From: Actinomadura luzonensis
GTDB taxonomy: Bacteria; Actinomycetota; Actinomycetes; Streptosporangiales; Streptosporangiaceae
Assembly (NCBI RefSeq): GCF_022664455.2
Contig: NZ_JAKRKC020000001.1
Span: 124,001-188,000, forward strand
Reading direction: 5' to 3'
Length of the DNA: 64,000 nucleotides
Notes under the pieces: model-generated
What the model was told of the DNA's origin: nothing
The model's input: only the letters and a program-made list of their open reading frames with translations
Databases searched by the model: none
Part shown: positions 1-8,234 of the stretch, piece by piece
Numbering within the stretch: the stretch's first letter is position 1
Layout of the letters: every line of letters begins with the position of its first letter
Program-made: the position numbers and the translations under genes

Positions 1-456
1 CGCTGGGACCGGTCGATGATCGAGGAGGGGCTGGCGCTGGTGCCCGTCGCGCTGGCCGGGCCGCCCGGCCCGTACGGCGTGCAGGCCGCCATCGCCGCGC
101 TGCACGACGAGGCGGCGAACGTCGCCACCACCGACTGGCCGCAGATCGTGGCGCTCTACGACGTGCTGCTCGCCCTCGCCCCGTCGCCGGTGGTGGAGCT
201 GAACCGGGCGGCGGCGGTGGCCCTGCGCGACGGGCCGGAGCAGGGCCTGGCCCTGCTCGACGCCCTGGCCGGGGAGCCGCGCCTGCGCGAGTACGCGCCG
301 TACCTGACGGCCCGCGCCGACCTGCTGGAACGGCTCGGCCGGCGGGCGGAGGCGGCGACCGCCTACCGCGAGGCGCTACGCCTGGTGGGCAACGACCCCG
401 AACGCGCCCACCTCCGCCGCCGCCTGTCCGCCCTGGAACCCCCCGACCTCGCCTGA
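1..456 (+). CDS. ECF sigma factor (ECF42-like), C-terminal part only
   Basis: The reading frame is open from the first base of the window, so the ATG at 16 is internal and the gene starts outside. The visible 151 residues match the alpha-helical, TPR-like C-terminal extension of ECF42-type sigma factors. That extension carries the block GPYGVQAAIAALHDEA, then DWPQIVALYDVLL and ELNRAAAVA, and ends in a helical repeat with YREALRLV. The sigma2 and sigma4 DNA-binding regions lie upstream of the window. In this family the extension is thought to be needed for function, and these genes usually sit beside a DGPF/YCII-domain protein, which would be to the left and cannot be seen. Family assignment comes from sequence pattern only. 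Confidence 0.75.
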   Translation, partial: RWDRSMIEEGLALVPVALAGPPGPYGVQAAIAALHDEAANVATTDWPQIVALYDVLLALAPSPVVELNRAAAVALRDGPEQGLALLDALAGEPRLREYAPYLTARADLLERLGRRAEAATAYREALRLVGNDPERAHLRRRLSALEPPDLA

Positions 457-882
457 CACCTCCTGCCCACCGCCCGACACCCCAGAAACCCCGCCCCCCA
501 CCGACACCCCTGCCCTGCCGCCACCCGATGCCCGAGACCCAAACCTCGTCCGACACCCCTGCCCCCCACCGCCACCCGATGCCCGAGACCCAAACCCCGT
601 CCGATACCCCTGCCCCCCACCGCCACTTGACGCCCCAGACCCGGGAGGTGTCGGTCGGGATTGAGGTTTCGGTCGTCGAGTGGTGGCGGGGCAGGGGGTG
701 TCGGTCAGGGGTGCCTCCCCCCACCACCCGACCTTCCCCCACCACCCGACGCCTCAGATACCCTCCACTGTTGACCGGCCCCCCTGACGCCACCGCCCGG
801 TTCGTCGTCACGTCCACGCGAGGCCGCCTCCCCGTCCCGCCGTCACCGCCGCCCATGAGTGCGTCCTCGACCGGAGCGGTGG
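457..882. repeat. Non-coding convergent gap with a 51-bp tandem repeat
   Basis: This 426-bp gap separates two convergent genes. About 528-630 holds two full copies and a partial third copy of a C-rich 51-bp unit; the shared word ATGCCCGAGACCCAAACC begins at 528 and again at 579. Because 51 is a multiple of three, the unit makes short spurious open frames, but their composition does not look coding. I see no clear terminator or gene. A related C-rich repeat tract lies at about 7790-8125. Confidence 0.7.
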
Positions 883-2214
883 TCACGTCGTGGACGGAGG
901 ATCGTCCGTGGTGCCCGCGAAGGTGGCGCGTACCTCCTCGGGGGTGTGGGCGAGCGCGTCGGGGTCGGGGTTGGCGGGTGTGACGTGCGGTAGGTGGATG
1001 ACGATGTCGTACGCCGACAGGGCGTCCACCTCGGTGTAGAGGGTGCCGAGGCGTTGCCGCCCGGCGGCGCGGACCAGGGCGGCGTCCGCCGGGGACAGGC
1101 GCCGCAGGTCGGTGGCGAAGGGCCCGTCGGCGGTGGCCGCCATGAGCGCGTCGAGGCTGCCCGGCTCCGGCGGCTCCAGGGGCGCGAAGAACCGGCCGCT
1201 GCGGAAGTCGGCGTGCGAGGTGGTGAGTACCTGCCCCGTGCCGCAGGTCGTGGCGATGACGAGGTAGCCGGTGCCGAGCCGGTCGGCGAGGTGCAGGCCC
1301 ATCGGGTCGAACGGCGGCTGGCCGGGCAGGACGCCGGGACCGCGTTGCAGGTGGCCGTTGTGGGCGGCCAGCACGATGCGGTCCTCACGGCGCAGGACCC
1401 AGGCGACGGTGTCCGCCATGGCGGCGTCGCGGACGGCGTAGCCGATGCCGTCGGGGGCGCCGCCGGTGAGCTCGCCGATCACCGTGTCGAGGGCGATGGC
1501 GAGGCTCAGCGCGTGGCGGGCGCGTTCGTAGGCGTCGGCGCCGGCGCGGGCGGTGAGGTCGAGGCGCCGGGCGATCAAGCGCGCCATGAGGCGGGACAGG
1601 CCCGCCGTCAGCGCGTCCTTGCGTTCGCGCGGCAGGGCGGCGAAGGCGGCGACGGCCTGCGGCGCGGAGAAGACGGAGGCCGGCGCGACGGCGGCCACGG
1701 TCTCCCGCAGGGCCGGGTCCGGCCGGTACGCGGGGTCGGCGTCGGCGAGGTAGGCGAGCACGGCGTCCAGCGCCGGCAGCGGGGACACGTTGGAGCCGCC
1801 CAGGTCGATGCCGTGGAAGCCGACGGGGCGCGCGGCGGTGGCGTTGTGCGCCCGCATCCACCGCAACTGGTCACGGAGCTGCGTCCATACGCCCATCAGC
1901 GAGGTCACGCCGTCGGCCTGGACCCGGCCCAGCTCCTCCGGGCCGCCCTCGCCGCGCACCCAGCCGTCGACCGGACGACCCTCGGTGAAGCCGGACTCAA
2001 GCGCGTACGCGCTGAACCCGTGCCGCTCGACCAGATAACGCAGCAGACGGTGACGCAGGAGGTAGAACTCGGCGTTGTAGTGGGAGCTCTCCCCGATCGC
2101 CACCACGCGCGCGTCGCCGATCGCCTCATCTAGCCAGGCCAGGTCGTCCAGCGGCGCGGACGGGTCCAGCGTCGCCAGCGGGACGACCGCCTCCTTGCTC
2201 AGCGCGGCGCTCAC
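883..2214 (-). CDS. Erythromycin esterase family protein
   Basis: 443 residues with a GTG start at 2214. The start is fixed by a GTGA overlap with the stop codon of the permease gene before it. The N-terminal motif GESSHYNAEFYLLRHRLL and the later HNGHLQRG block match the conserved histidine/glutamate regions of the EreA/EreB superfamily. Characterised members hydrolyse macrolide lactones, but most actinobacterial relatives have no known substrate. The protein has no signal peptide and is probably cytoplasmic. It is the last gene of a five-gene unit with a DrrAB-type exporter, which suggests export and hydrolysis of a toxic small molecule; the substrate cannot be read from sequence. The family is secure, macrolide activity is not. 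Confidence 0.88.
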   Translation of the reverse strand: MSAALSKEAVVPLATLDPSAPLDDLAWLDEAIGDARVVAIGESSHYNAEFYLLRHRLLRYLVERHGFSAYALESGFTEGRPVDGWVRGEGGPEELGRVQADGVTSLMGVWTQLRDQLRWMRAHNATAARPVGFHGIDLGGSNVSPLPALDAVLAYLADADPAYRPDPALRETVAAVAPASVFSAPQAVAAFAALPRERKDALTAGLSRLMARLIARRLDLTARAGADAYERARHALSLAIALDTVIGELTGGAPDGIGYAVRDAAMADTVAWVLRREDRIVLAAHNGHLQRGPGVLPGQPPFDPMGLHLADRLGTGYLVIATTCGTGQVLTTSHADFRSGRFFAPLEPPEPGSLDALMAATADGPFATDLRRLSPADAALVRAAGRQRLGTLYTEVDALSAYDIVIHLPHVTPANPDPDALAHTPEEVRATFAGTTDDPPSTT

Positions 2215-3014
2215 CGACTGACCGCCTTCCGGTAGAGCCGCAGGGCCAGCGGCACGAACACGGCCAGCAGCAGGACCGACCAGAGCAGCGACACCGGCAC
2301 CGCGTGCCGCAGGGGCCAGGCGTCGGGCACGGGCATGGCCGGGCTGGTGTTGCCGAACAGCTCGCGCGCGCCCTGCACCAGCGTGGAGACCGGGTTCCAC
2401 TCGGCGACCGGCCGGAGCGGCCCGGGCAGGCGGGTGCTGTCGACGAAGGCGTTGGACAGGAAGACGATCGGGAACGACAGGATGGTCGCCACGTTGTTGA
2501 ACACCTCGGGGGTGCGCAGGGCCAGCGCGACGGTGGCGGTCACCCAGGAGAAGGCGTAGGAGAACAGCACCAGCATGAAGAAGCCGAGCGCGGCCTCGGC
2601 GGGCGAGCTGTGCACCCGCCAGCCGACCAGCAGCCCGACAAGCGCCATCGTGACGATGCTGGTCAAGTTCATGATCAGGTCGCTGACGGTCTGGCCGACG
2701 AGCACCGCCGAAGGCGCCATCGGCAGTGTGCGGAACCGGTCGAAGATGCCCTTCTGGAGGTCCTGGGTCAGGGTGTAGCCGGTGATCTGGGCGCTGCTGA
2801 CGATCGTCATGACGAAGATGCCGGGCAGCAGGTACTCGCCGTACGACATGCCGGGCAGGCTGATCATGCTGCCGAAGACGTAGGTGAACAGCAGCACGAA
2901 CACGACCGGCAGCATGATCACGCCGCCCAGCAGGTCGGGCACGCGGCGGATCTTCAGCGCGTTGCGCTTGGTGATGGTGACGCCGTCGGCGACGGCGAGA
3001 CGCAGGGCGTTCAT
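2211..3014 (-). CDS. DrrB-like ABC-2 type transporter permease
   Basis: 267 residues. The ATG at 3014 overlaps the stop of the ATPase gene (ATGA), so the two are translationally coupled. The protein has about six hydrophobic segments, beginning at GGVIMLPVVFVLLFTYVFG after a short basic N-terminus. It also has the usual ABC-2 pattern of LPGIFVMT, then a segment with LQKGIFDRFRTLPMAPSA, and a late re-entrant/TM block. This matches daunorubicin-resistance permeases (DrrB). With the adjacent ATPase it should form an inner-membrane drug or lipid exporter. The downstream esterase gene overlaps this one by 4 bp. Confidence 0.9.
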   Translation of the reverse strand: MNALRLAVADGVTITKRNALKIRRVPDLLGGVIMLPVVFVLLFTYVFGSMISLPGMSYGEYLLPGIFVMTIVSSAQITGYTLTQDLQKGIFDRFRTLPMAPSAVLVGQTVSDLIMNLTSIVTMALVGLLVGWRVHSSPAEAALGFFMLVLFSYAFSWVTATVALALRTPEVFNNVATILSFPIVFLSNAFVDSTRLPGPLRPVAEWNPVSTLVQGARELFGNTSPAMPVPDAWPLRHAVPVSLLWSVLLLAVFVPLALRLYRKAVSR

Positions 3015-3976
3015 CGTACGCTCTCCTCGATCTTGTCGTCGGCACCGTGCCCGGTGAGGGTCAGGAACACGTCGTCCAGCGTGGGCCGGCGCAGACCGGC
3101 GTCGCGCACGGCGATCCGCTCGGCCGCCAGGTGGCCGAGCGCCTTGGTCAGCGCGGCCGCGCCGCCTGCGACCGGGACGGTCACCCGGAGCGCGGCGATG
3201 TCGACCTGGATCTCCTCGACGGCGAGCGGCGCCAGCGTGCGCGCGGTGCTCTCCAGGTCGGCGCGGCTGGTCACCGACAGCTCGATGCGGTCGCCGCCGA
3301 CCTGGTCCTTCAGCTCGTCGGCGGTGCCGAGCGCGATCACCCGGCCGTGGTCGACCACCGCGACGCGGTCGGCGAGCCGGTCGGCCTCCTCCATGTACTG
3401 AGTGGTGAGCAGCACGGTGGTGCCCTCGGCCACGAGCTCGGTGATGGTGGCCCACAGGCTCGCCCGGGCGCGCGGGTCGAGGCCGGTGGTGGGCTCGTCG
3501 AGGAACAACACAGGCGGCTGGGCGACCAGCGCGCCGGCCAGGTCGAGCCGTCGCCGCATGCCGCCCGACCAGCCCTGCACCGGCCGGTCGGCGGCCCCGG
3601 TGAGGTCGAAGCGCTCCAGCAGCTCGCGGGCGCGCTGCCGGCTGCGCCGGACGCCGAGGTGGTAGAGGCGGCCGACCATCTCCAGGTTCTCGGCGCCGGT
3701 GAGGTGGTCGTCCACGGCGGCGTACTGGCCGGAGGCGCCGATGCGGGCACGCAGCCGGCGGGCGTCGCGCACGACGTCCAACCCGGCCACCTCGGCGTGA
3801 CCCGCGTCGGGCTGGAGTAACGTCGTCAGGATCCGCACGGTGGTGGTCTTGCCCGCGCCGTTGGGGCCGAGCAGCCCGAACACCGTGCCCTCGGGGACGC
3901 TCAGCTCCAGCCCGTCGAGGGCGGTGACGTCGCCGTACTTCTTGACCAAGCCGGTGGCCTTGATCGCGTCGGACAT
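3011..3976 (-). CDS. DrrA-like ABC transporter ATP-binding protein
   Basis: 321 residues, starting MSDAIKATGLVKKYG. Walker A is GPNGAGKT at about residues 37-44, the signature is WSGGMRRRLDLAGAL, and Walker B is VLFLDEPTTGLD followed by the D-loop. The last 90 residues form the C-terminal domain typical of the daunorubicin-resistance ATPase family, ending in TLDDVFLTLTGH. It lies 22 bp after the DUF4097 gene and overlaps the permease gene by 4 bp, so the three are clearly co-transcribed. Longer in-frame extensions upstream are out-of-frame shadows of the DUF4097 gene and were not used. Substrate unknown. Confidence 0.93.
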   Translation of the reverse strand: MSDAIKATGLVKKYGDVTALDGLELSVPEGTVFGLLGPNGAGKTTTVRILTTLLQPDAGHAEVAGLDVVRDARRLRARIGASGQYAAVDDHLTGAENLEMVGRLYHLGVRRSRQRARELLERFDLTGAADRPVQGWSGGMRRRLDLAGALVAQPPVLFLDEPTTGLDPRARASLWATITELVAEGTTVLLTTQYMEEADRLADRVAVVDHGRVIALGTADELKDQVGGDRIELSVTSRADLESTARTLAPLAVEEIQVDIAALRVTVPVAGGAAALTKALGHLAAERIAVRDAGLRRPTLDDVFLTLTGHGADDKIEESVR

Positions 3977-3998
3977 GGGGGTCTCCCTGGTCGATGGG

Positions 3999-4958
3999 TC
4001 AGGAACGGCGGATGCGGATGTCGCCGTAGGCGGTGTGGGCCCGCACCTCGACGACGTCCTCGGAGGAGCCGGGGCCTTCGGTGGAGTCGAGGCCGACGTC
4101 CACCAGCCCGTAGCGCGAGCTGACGTCGAGCCAGGCGGCGCTGCCCTCGCGGATGCCGAGGTCGAGGCCGCCGCCGGTGGTCTCCATGACGACCGCGCCG
4201 CGGGCCACCTCGCCGATGCGCACGCTGCCGTAGGCGGTCTTGGCGGCGACGCCGGCCCGCGCGCGGTCGACGGTGATGTCGCCGTAGGCGGAGTTGAGGC
4301 GCAGCTCGCCGGTGACCTCGCCGATGCGGAGCTGGCCATGAGAGGTCTTGACGACTGCCGGGCCGTCGACCGTGCCGACCCGGATGTCGCCGTTGGTGGT
4401 GGTGATCTCGGCGAAGCCGGCGGCCCGGTCGAGCGAGACGTGACCGTGGGCGGTCTTCAGCCGCACCCGGCCGGCCTGCTCGACGCTGATGTCGCCGTAG
4501 GAGGTGGCGAACGCCAGATCGCCGAGCGGGCCGTGACAGTAGAGGCCCTTGGCGGTCTTGGCCTCGACGCGGGAGCCGGCCGGCAGGTGGACCGTCACCT
4601 CGACCGAGCCCTCCCAGCCGAGCAGCAGGGAACGGGCCCAGGTGGCGGGCGACTCGACCAGCTTGTCGAGCGACAGGCTCCAGCCGGAGTCGGAGCCGCC
4701 GCGGTCGAGGCGGACGAGCAGCCGGCCGCCCGCGTAATCGATCTGTGTGTGCCGGGCGGCCTGCACGTCGGCGTCGTCGAACTCGTCGGACGGGCGGACC
4801 TCGACGACGGTGTCGGCGCGCTCGCCCGCGTGGATGCGGATGGTGGCGCCCGCCACGTCGATGAGGGCGTGGATGGGCTCTGGGGTGTCGAAGGTGGGCA
4901 TCGCGGTTTCCCCGTCGTGGTCGGGCTCGTGGTCAGGTTCGTGAACGGACATCGTCAT
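3999..4958 (-). CDS. DUF4097 beta-strand-repeat protein
   Basis: 319 residues. The chosen ATG at 4958 sits in a TGATG overlap with the stop of the RHH gene; a second possible start is the ATG at 4901 (MPTFDTPEP). From about residue 110 the protein consists of repeated beta units with recurring TAYGDI/TSYGDI/SSYGLV-like turns (for example LNSAYGDITV, KTAYGSVRI, SRYGLVDVG). These form the right-handed beta-solenoid-like DUF4097 (adhesin-like) domain. There is no signal peptide or membrane segment. DUF4097 proteins are often encoded beside ABC exporters and regulators in Actinobacteria, but their role is unknown. Here the gene links the regulator to the exporter. Confidence 0.85.
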   Translation of the reverse strand: MTMSVHEPDHEPDHDGETAMPTFDTPEPIHALIDVAGATIRIHAGERADTVVEVRPSDEFDDADVQAARHTQIDYAGGRLLVRLDRGGSDSGWSLSLDKLVESPATWARSLLLGWEGSVEVTVHLPAGSRVEAKTAKGLYCHGPLGDLAFATSYGDISVEQAGRVRLKTAHGHVSLDRAAGFAEITTTNGDIRVGTVDGPAVVKTSHGQLRIGEVTGELRLNSAYGDITVDRARAGVAAKTAYGSVRIGEVARGAVVMETTGGGLDLGIREGSAAWLDVSSRYGLVDVGLDSTEGPGSSEDVVEVRAHTAYGDIRIRRS

Positions 4959-5686
4959 CACCGCACCCAGCCCCTGTGGCACCCGCCGCCGGGCTGGGAC
5001 CGCGAGGGCCCGCCGAAGCGCCGACCGGGACGTCGACCGAAACGCTGGCTGGAACGCGGCTCGAAACGCTGGTCAGGACGCTGACCGGGACCTTGGTCGG
5101 AGCGCTGGCCGGAGCGGCGGTCGCCGCGGCGGCCTGGCTCGCCGCCGTCGAGCGTGGCGGCGACGGCGCGGACCAGCCAGGCGTTGACCGACAGCCCCTC
5201 ACGCGCGGCCGCCTCGTCCAGGCGCGGCTTGAGGTGCTCGGGCACCCGGAGCGAGATCCGGGCGGTGCCGCCCTCGTCGCCCTCGGGCGACCCGGGGCGG
5301 GCGGCCATCGGCGTCGCGTCGCCCTCGGGCCACCCAGGGCGGACGATCGGCGGCGGCACGCCGCCCTCTGGTCGCTCAAAGCGGCCGGCCGGCGACCTCT
5401 CGTCGCTTTCCTCTTCCTCCGCGTACGCGCCGCCATCGTGGTGCAGCGGTGGCGTCACGACGAAGCCGACGTCGCGCCCGACGAGGCGCACCTCGACGCA
5501 GCCGGGGGCGAGGTCACGGGTGATCTCGTCGGCGGCGGTGGACACCGCCTCCAGCAGCGCGAGCCTGACGGCCGGTTCGAGCGCGGCGGTGAGGCGCACG
5601 GTCAGCGCGTGCGCCTCCTCGCCGCGCGCCCCCGCGGCGACCGTCAGCTCGCGGCGGAGGTGGTCGATGTACGGCGCCAGATCCAT
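4958..5686 (-). CDS. Ribbon-helix-helix (HicB/Arc-like) regulator of the exporter operon
   Basis: 242 residues, starting MDLAPYIDHLRREL. The start is supported by a promoter whose -10 lies 6 nt upstream. Residues 1-80 form an alpha/beta N-terminal domain of unknown fold. At about 150-190 the segment ARISLRVPEHLKPRLDEAAA followed by GLSVNAWLVRAVA is a ribbon-helix-helix DNA-binding motif. The last 55 residues are a low-complexity Arg/Gln/Gly/Asp tail. It is the first gene of the unit and its promoter is covered by repeated ATGAC(A/G)CCA elements, so autoregulation is likely. No toxin gene of HicA type lies next to it, so this is probably a transcription factor and not a toxin-antitoxin member. 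Confidence 0.8.
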   Translation of the reverse strand: MDLAPYIDHLRRELTVAAGARGEEAHALTVRLTAALEPAVRLALLEAVSTAADEITRDLAPGCVEVRLVGRDVGFVVTPPLHHDGGAYAEEEESDERSPAGRFERPEGGVPPPIVRPGWPEGDATPMAARPGSPEGDEGGTARISLRVPEHLKPRLDEAAAREGLSVNAWLVRAVAATLDGGEPGRRGDRRSGQRSDQGPGQRPDQRFEPRSSQRFGRRPGRRFGGPSRSQPGGGCHRGWVR

Positions 5687-5748
5687 GACGCCACTATGAC
5701 ACCATGATGGCGTCATCGCAATCCACAATCTGTGGCAGGATGACACCA
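5684..5748 (-). promoter_or_regulatory. Leaderless promoter and RHH operator cluster
   Basis: Reading the minus strand there is a -35 TTGCGA (5721-5716), a 17-bp spacer, a -10 CATAGT (5698-5693), 6 nt, then the ATG at 5686, so the transcript should be leaderless. The 9-mer ATGAC(A/G)CCA occurs at 5685-5693, 5696-5704 and 5740-5748, and inverted at 5708-5716. The 19-mer TGACACCATGATGGCGTCA (5697-5715) is a near-perfect palindrome inside the promoter spacer. The layout is what an RHH autorepressor would use. The divergent metallohydrolase promoter lies in the same region. Confidence 0.7.
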
Positions 5749-5799
5749 CCGCCTCCGCCCGTCGGGCCGGAGGAGGACCGGCCCGGTGAAGGGAGTTCC

Positions 5800-7767
5800 G
5801 TGCACGAGTACCACCACCTGCTCGAACGCCACGGGGTGACGTGGGGCGAGGAGCTGATCCCCTACGTCGGCGAGGTGCGCACCAGCGCGTACCTGATGAA
5901 CGGCCCCGACTACTGGAGCGCCTGCCTCCGCCAGCTCGGCGACGGCGCCACCCGCCGTGACCTCGACTCCCGCATGGGCGAGCTCGATCTCGACCGCGTG
6001 GTGCGCGACGCGCTCGACGGCGCGGTCCCGGACAACCTGGCGGTCCTGCGCCTCACCCCCGCCGGCCCTCAGCTGGCGGCCGTGACGCTGGCGGTGCTGG
6101 GCGACGCCCCGCTGCGCACCACCCTCCTGCTGGACTCCCGCCTGCCGGAGCAGACCACCGTGACCGTGGACGGCGTCGCGCACGTCGTGCCGCCGGGCGG
6201 AGCGCGGCTGGTGCCGATCACCAGCGCCGCGACCGTGATCGCCGGAGCTGCCTTGGATCTCGGCCCGCTCACCAGGCGCGTTCCAGCCGCGCGGCTGCGG
6301 CTGCGCGCCGGGTTCCCGTGCAGGTGGAGCGTCACCGGCCGGGGCGGGCAGGGCTGGTACCCGCACCGCGCGGTCCACGCCCTCGACGCCCACCTGCGGC
6401 CGTACTTCCACGGCGACGACCTGGAGCTCGACGTCCCCGCCGAGCCGCTGACGGTGTCAGTGACGCGCGGCATGGAGTACGGCACCGCCACCGCCCAGGT
6501 GACCCCCGCGCCGGGCCGGCAGGTGACCGTCGAGCTGACTCCCGGGCGGCTGTACGACGCCGCCGCGCGCGGCTGGTACGGCGGCGACCTGCACGTCCAC
6601 CTCAACTGGATGGGCGACGAGCCCGCCACCCCCGCCCGGGCCGCCGCCGCCCAGCACGGCGAGGACCTGCACGTGCTCAACCTGGTCGCCGGGAACGTGG
6701 CGGGCGAGCGGGTCTACGACCGCGAGGCGCTGGAGGAGCACGCCGGGCGCGACCTGCCCTGGTCGGACGCCACCCACGTCGCCCGCTTCGGCGTCGAGTA
6801 CCGCAACGACCTGCTCGGGCACGTCACCGGCTTCGGCCCGACCGGCGTGCCCGCCCGCTTCCACAGCGGCTTCGGCGACGACCCCGACGCGTGGCCCAAC
6901 GCCGACGCGCTCGCCGAGCTGCGCGCCCTCGGCGCGCTCACCGGCTACGGCCACCCGTTCCACACCGACCTGACCGACACCGACCCGCCGGAGCGGGCGG
7001 TCGCCGCCGGACGCAACTGCTCCGCCAGAGAGCTGGTGGTGGACGCCGCGCTCGGCCTGGTGGACGGCCTCGACGTGATCAACCACTCCTCCGTACGGGC
7101 GACCGCCGTCGTCTACCGGCGGTTGATCGGGGCCGGCAACCGGCTGGCGGCGACCGCTGGGACGGACGCCGTCCTGTCCATCTCGCGGCGCGGCACGGCG
7201 TCCAGCCCGCCCGGCTGGGCGCGGGTCTACGCCCGACTCGACGGGCCGCTCACCGCCTCCTCCTTCGCCGATGCCGTCCGGCGGGGGCGGACGTTCGCCA
7301 CCACCGGCCCCTGGCTCGAACTCGACGTGGGCGGCCACGGGCCGGGCGACACACTGCGCGCGGCCAGGGGCGAGACCGTCACGGTCACCGCGGCGACGGT
7401 CGGGCCCGAGGTCGAATGGCTGCAGCTCAGGACCGCCGGCGGCGTGCTCGCCGAGGGCGGCCCCGGGCGGCTCACGGCCGAGCTGACCGTGGACGGGCCG
7501 ACGTACGTGGTGGCCGTGGCGGGCGGCGGGCCGCATCCCCGGGCGCTGCACCCCGCCGGCGCGTACGCGCACACCAGCCCCGTCTACCTGGGGGAGCCGG
7601 TGGTGCGGCGGGCCGACGTCGCGTGGTGCCTGCGGTGGCTCGGCCTGCTGGAGGAGCTGCTGGACGTGGACGGCCGGTTCACCTCCCGTGAGCAGCGCGA
7701 CGCCCACCGGGAGCTGCACGAACGGGCCCGCCAGGTGTACCTGGACCGACTCCGTCACGCCCCCTGA
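5800..7767 (+). CDS. CehA/McbA family metallohydrolase (PHP-like)
   Basis: 655 residues. The start is GTG 5800, preceded by GAAGGGAG at 4-nt spacing; the longer frame from 5704 would run through the divergent promoter. The middle of the protein has GDLHVHLNWMGD (about 262-273), then GYGHPFHTD (about 383-391) and NHSSVRATAVVYRRL with TAGTDAV. These are the spaced metal-binding His/Asp motifs of the PHP-like CehA/McbA family. Named members hydrolyse carbaryl, but most relatives are uncharacterised phosphoesterase-like proteins. The flanking N- and C-terminal regions are beta-rich. It is divergent from the RHH/DUF4097/DrrAB operon and shares its regulatory region. Confidence 0.82.
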   Translation: MHEYHHLLERHGVTWGEELIPYVGEVRTSAYLMNGPDYWSACLRQLGDGATRRDLDSRMGELDLDRVVRDALDGAVPDNLAVLRLTPAGPQLAAVTLAVLGDAPLRTTLLLDSRLPEQTTVTVDGVAHVVPPGGARLVPITSAATVIAGAALDLGPLTRRVPAARLRLRAGFPCRWSVTGRGGQGWYPHRAVHALDAHLRPYFHGDDLELDVPAEPLTVSVTRGMEYGTATAQVTPAPGRQVTVELTPGRLYDAAARGWYGGDLHVHLNWMGDEPATPARAAAAQHGEDLHVLNLVAGNVAGERVYDREALEEHAGRDLPWSDATHVARFGVEYRNDLLGHVTGFGPTGVPARFHSGFGDDPDAWPNADALAELRALGALTGYGHPFHTDLTDTDPPERAVAAGRNCSARELVVDAALGLVDGLDVINHSSVRATAVVYRRLIGAGNRLAATAGTDAVLSISRRGTASSPPGWARVYARLDGPLTASSFADAVRRGRTFATTGPWLELDVGGHGPGDTLRAARGETVTVTAATVGPEVEWLQLRTAGGVLAEGGPGRLTAELTVDGPTYVVAVAGGGPHPRALHPAGAYAHTSPVYLGEPVVRRADVAWCLRWLGLLEELLDVDGRFTSREQRDAHRELHERARQVYLDRLRHAP

Positions 7768-7789
7768 GACCCGCCGACGAGGCCACCCT

Positions 7790-8125
7790 TGTCACGCACC
7801 CTCGACCCATCCACGAGACCGCCCCCACGTCCTGAACCCACCGACGAGGCCGCCCCACCGCGTCCTGGACCGACGGGGAGACCGCCCCCAGCGAGTCCTG
7901 AACCTACGACGGGACCGCCCCACCGCGTCCCGAACTCACCCACGAGACCACCCCACCGCGTCCTGAACCCACGGGGAGACCGCCCCCAGCGAGTCCTGAA
8001 CCCACGACGGGACCGCCCCACCGCGTCCCGAACTCACCCACGAGACCGCCCCACCGCGTCCTGAACCCACGGGGAGACCGCCTCCACCGCGTCCTGAACC
8101 CACCGACGAGACCGACGCCAGCCCC
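7790..8125. repeat. Degenerate tandem repeat, 98-bp higher-order period
   Basis: The tract is built of about 33-bp units of the form ACGAGACCGCCCCACCGCG + TCCTGAACCC. Three units make a 98-bp higher-order repeat: GAGTCCTGAACC starts at 7893 and 7991, and CGTCCCGAACTCACCCACGA starts at 7926 and 8024. Both strands have open frames across it because the units lack stops, but the encoded peptides are simple repeats and no ribosome binding site precedes them. It fills the convergent gap between the metallohydrolase and the FAD oxidoreductase. Confidence 0.75.
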
Positions 8126-8234
8126 TGACGGTGGCCCGGCTACTGCCGGTTGGTGCCGGTTGGTGCCGGTCGGGTGGTCGGCGGCGGTTCTGGCGGTCGT
8201 TCCGTCGTCATCGGGAGTGGGCGGGTGCTGGGGG
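8126..8234. repeat. 10-bp tandem repeat in convergent gap
   Basis: Three consecutive copies of TGCCGGT(T/C)GG lie at 8144-8173, just before the end of the minus-strand oxidoreductase. No gene or clear terminator is visible in this 109-bp stretch. Confidence 0.55.

Noticed and set aside
528..983. Plus-strand open frame across the 51-bp repeat
   Set aside because: It exists only because the repeat unit has no stops. The peptide is a simple Pro/Thr/His repeat and no start signal precedes it.
994..2133. 379-codon plus-strand open frame
   Set aside because: Antisense to the erythromycin-esterase gene. The translation is Gly/Arg/Val-rich with no ribosome binding site or domain.
883..3045. 720-codon frame that would fuse part of the permease region to the esterase
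   Set aside because: The upstream half is antisense-like Arg/Ala-rich sequence out of frame with the permease. The GTGA overlap at 2214 gives the real start.
3840..5084. 414-codon plus-strand frame
   Set aside because: Shadow of the DUF4097 and DrrA genes; low-complexity Val/Gly/Asp composition.
4958..5686. HicAB toxin-antitoxin system
   Set aside because: The RHH segment is HicB-like, but no HicA-sized toxin gene lies next to it; the neighbours are DUF4097 and an exporter.
7755..8064. Open frames on both strands in the 98-bp repeat, possible repeat protein
   Set aside because: Units lack stop codons on both strands. No ribosome binding site, and the frames have different unit phases.
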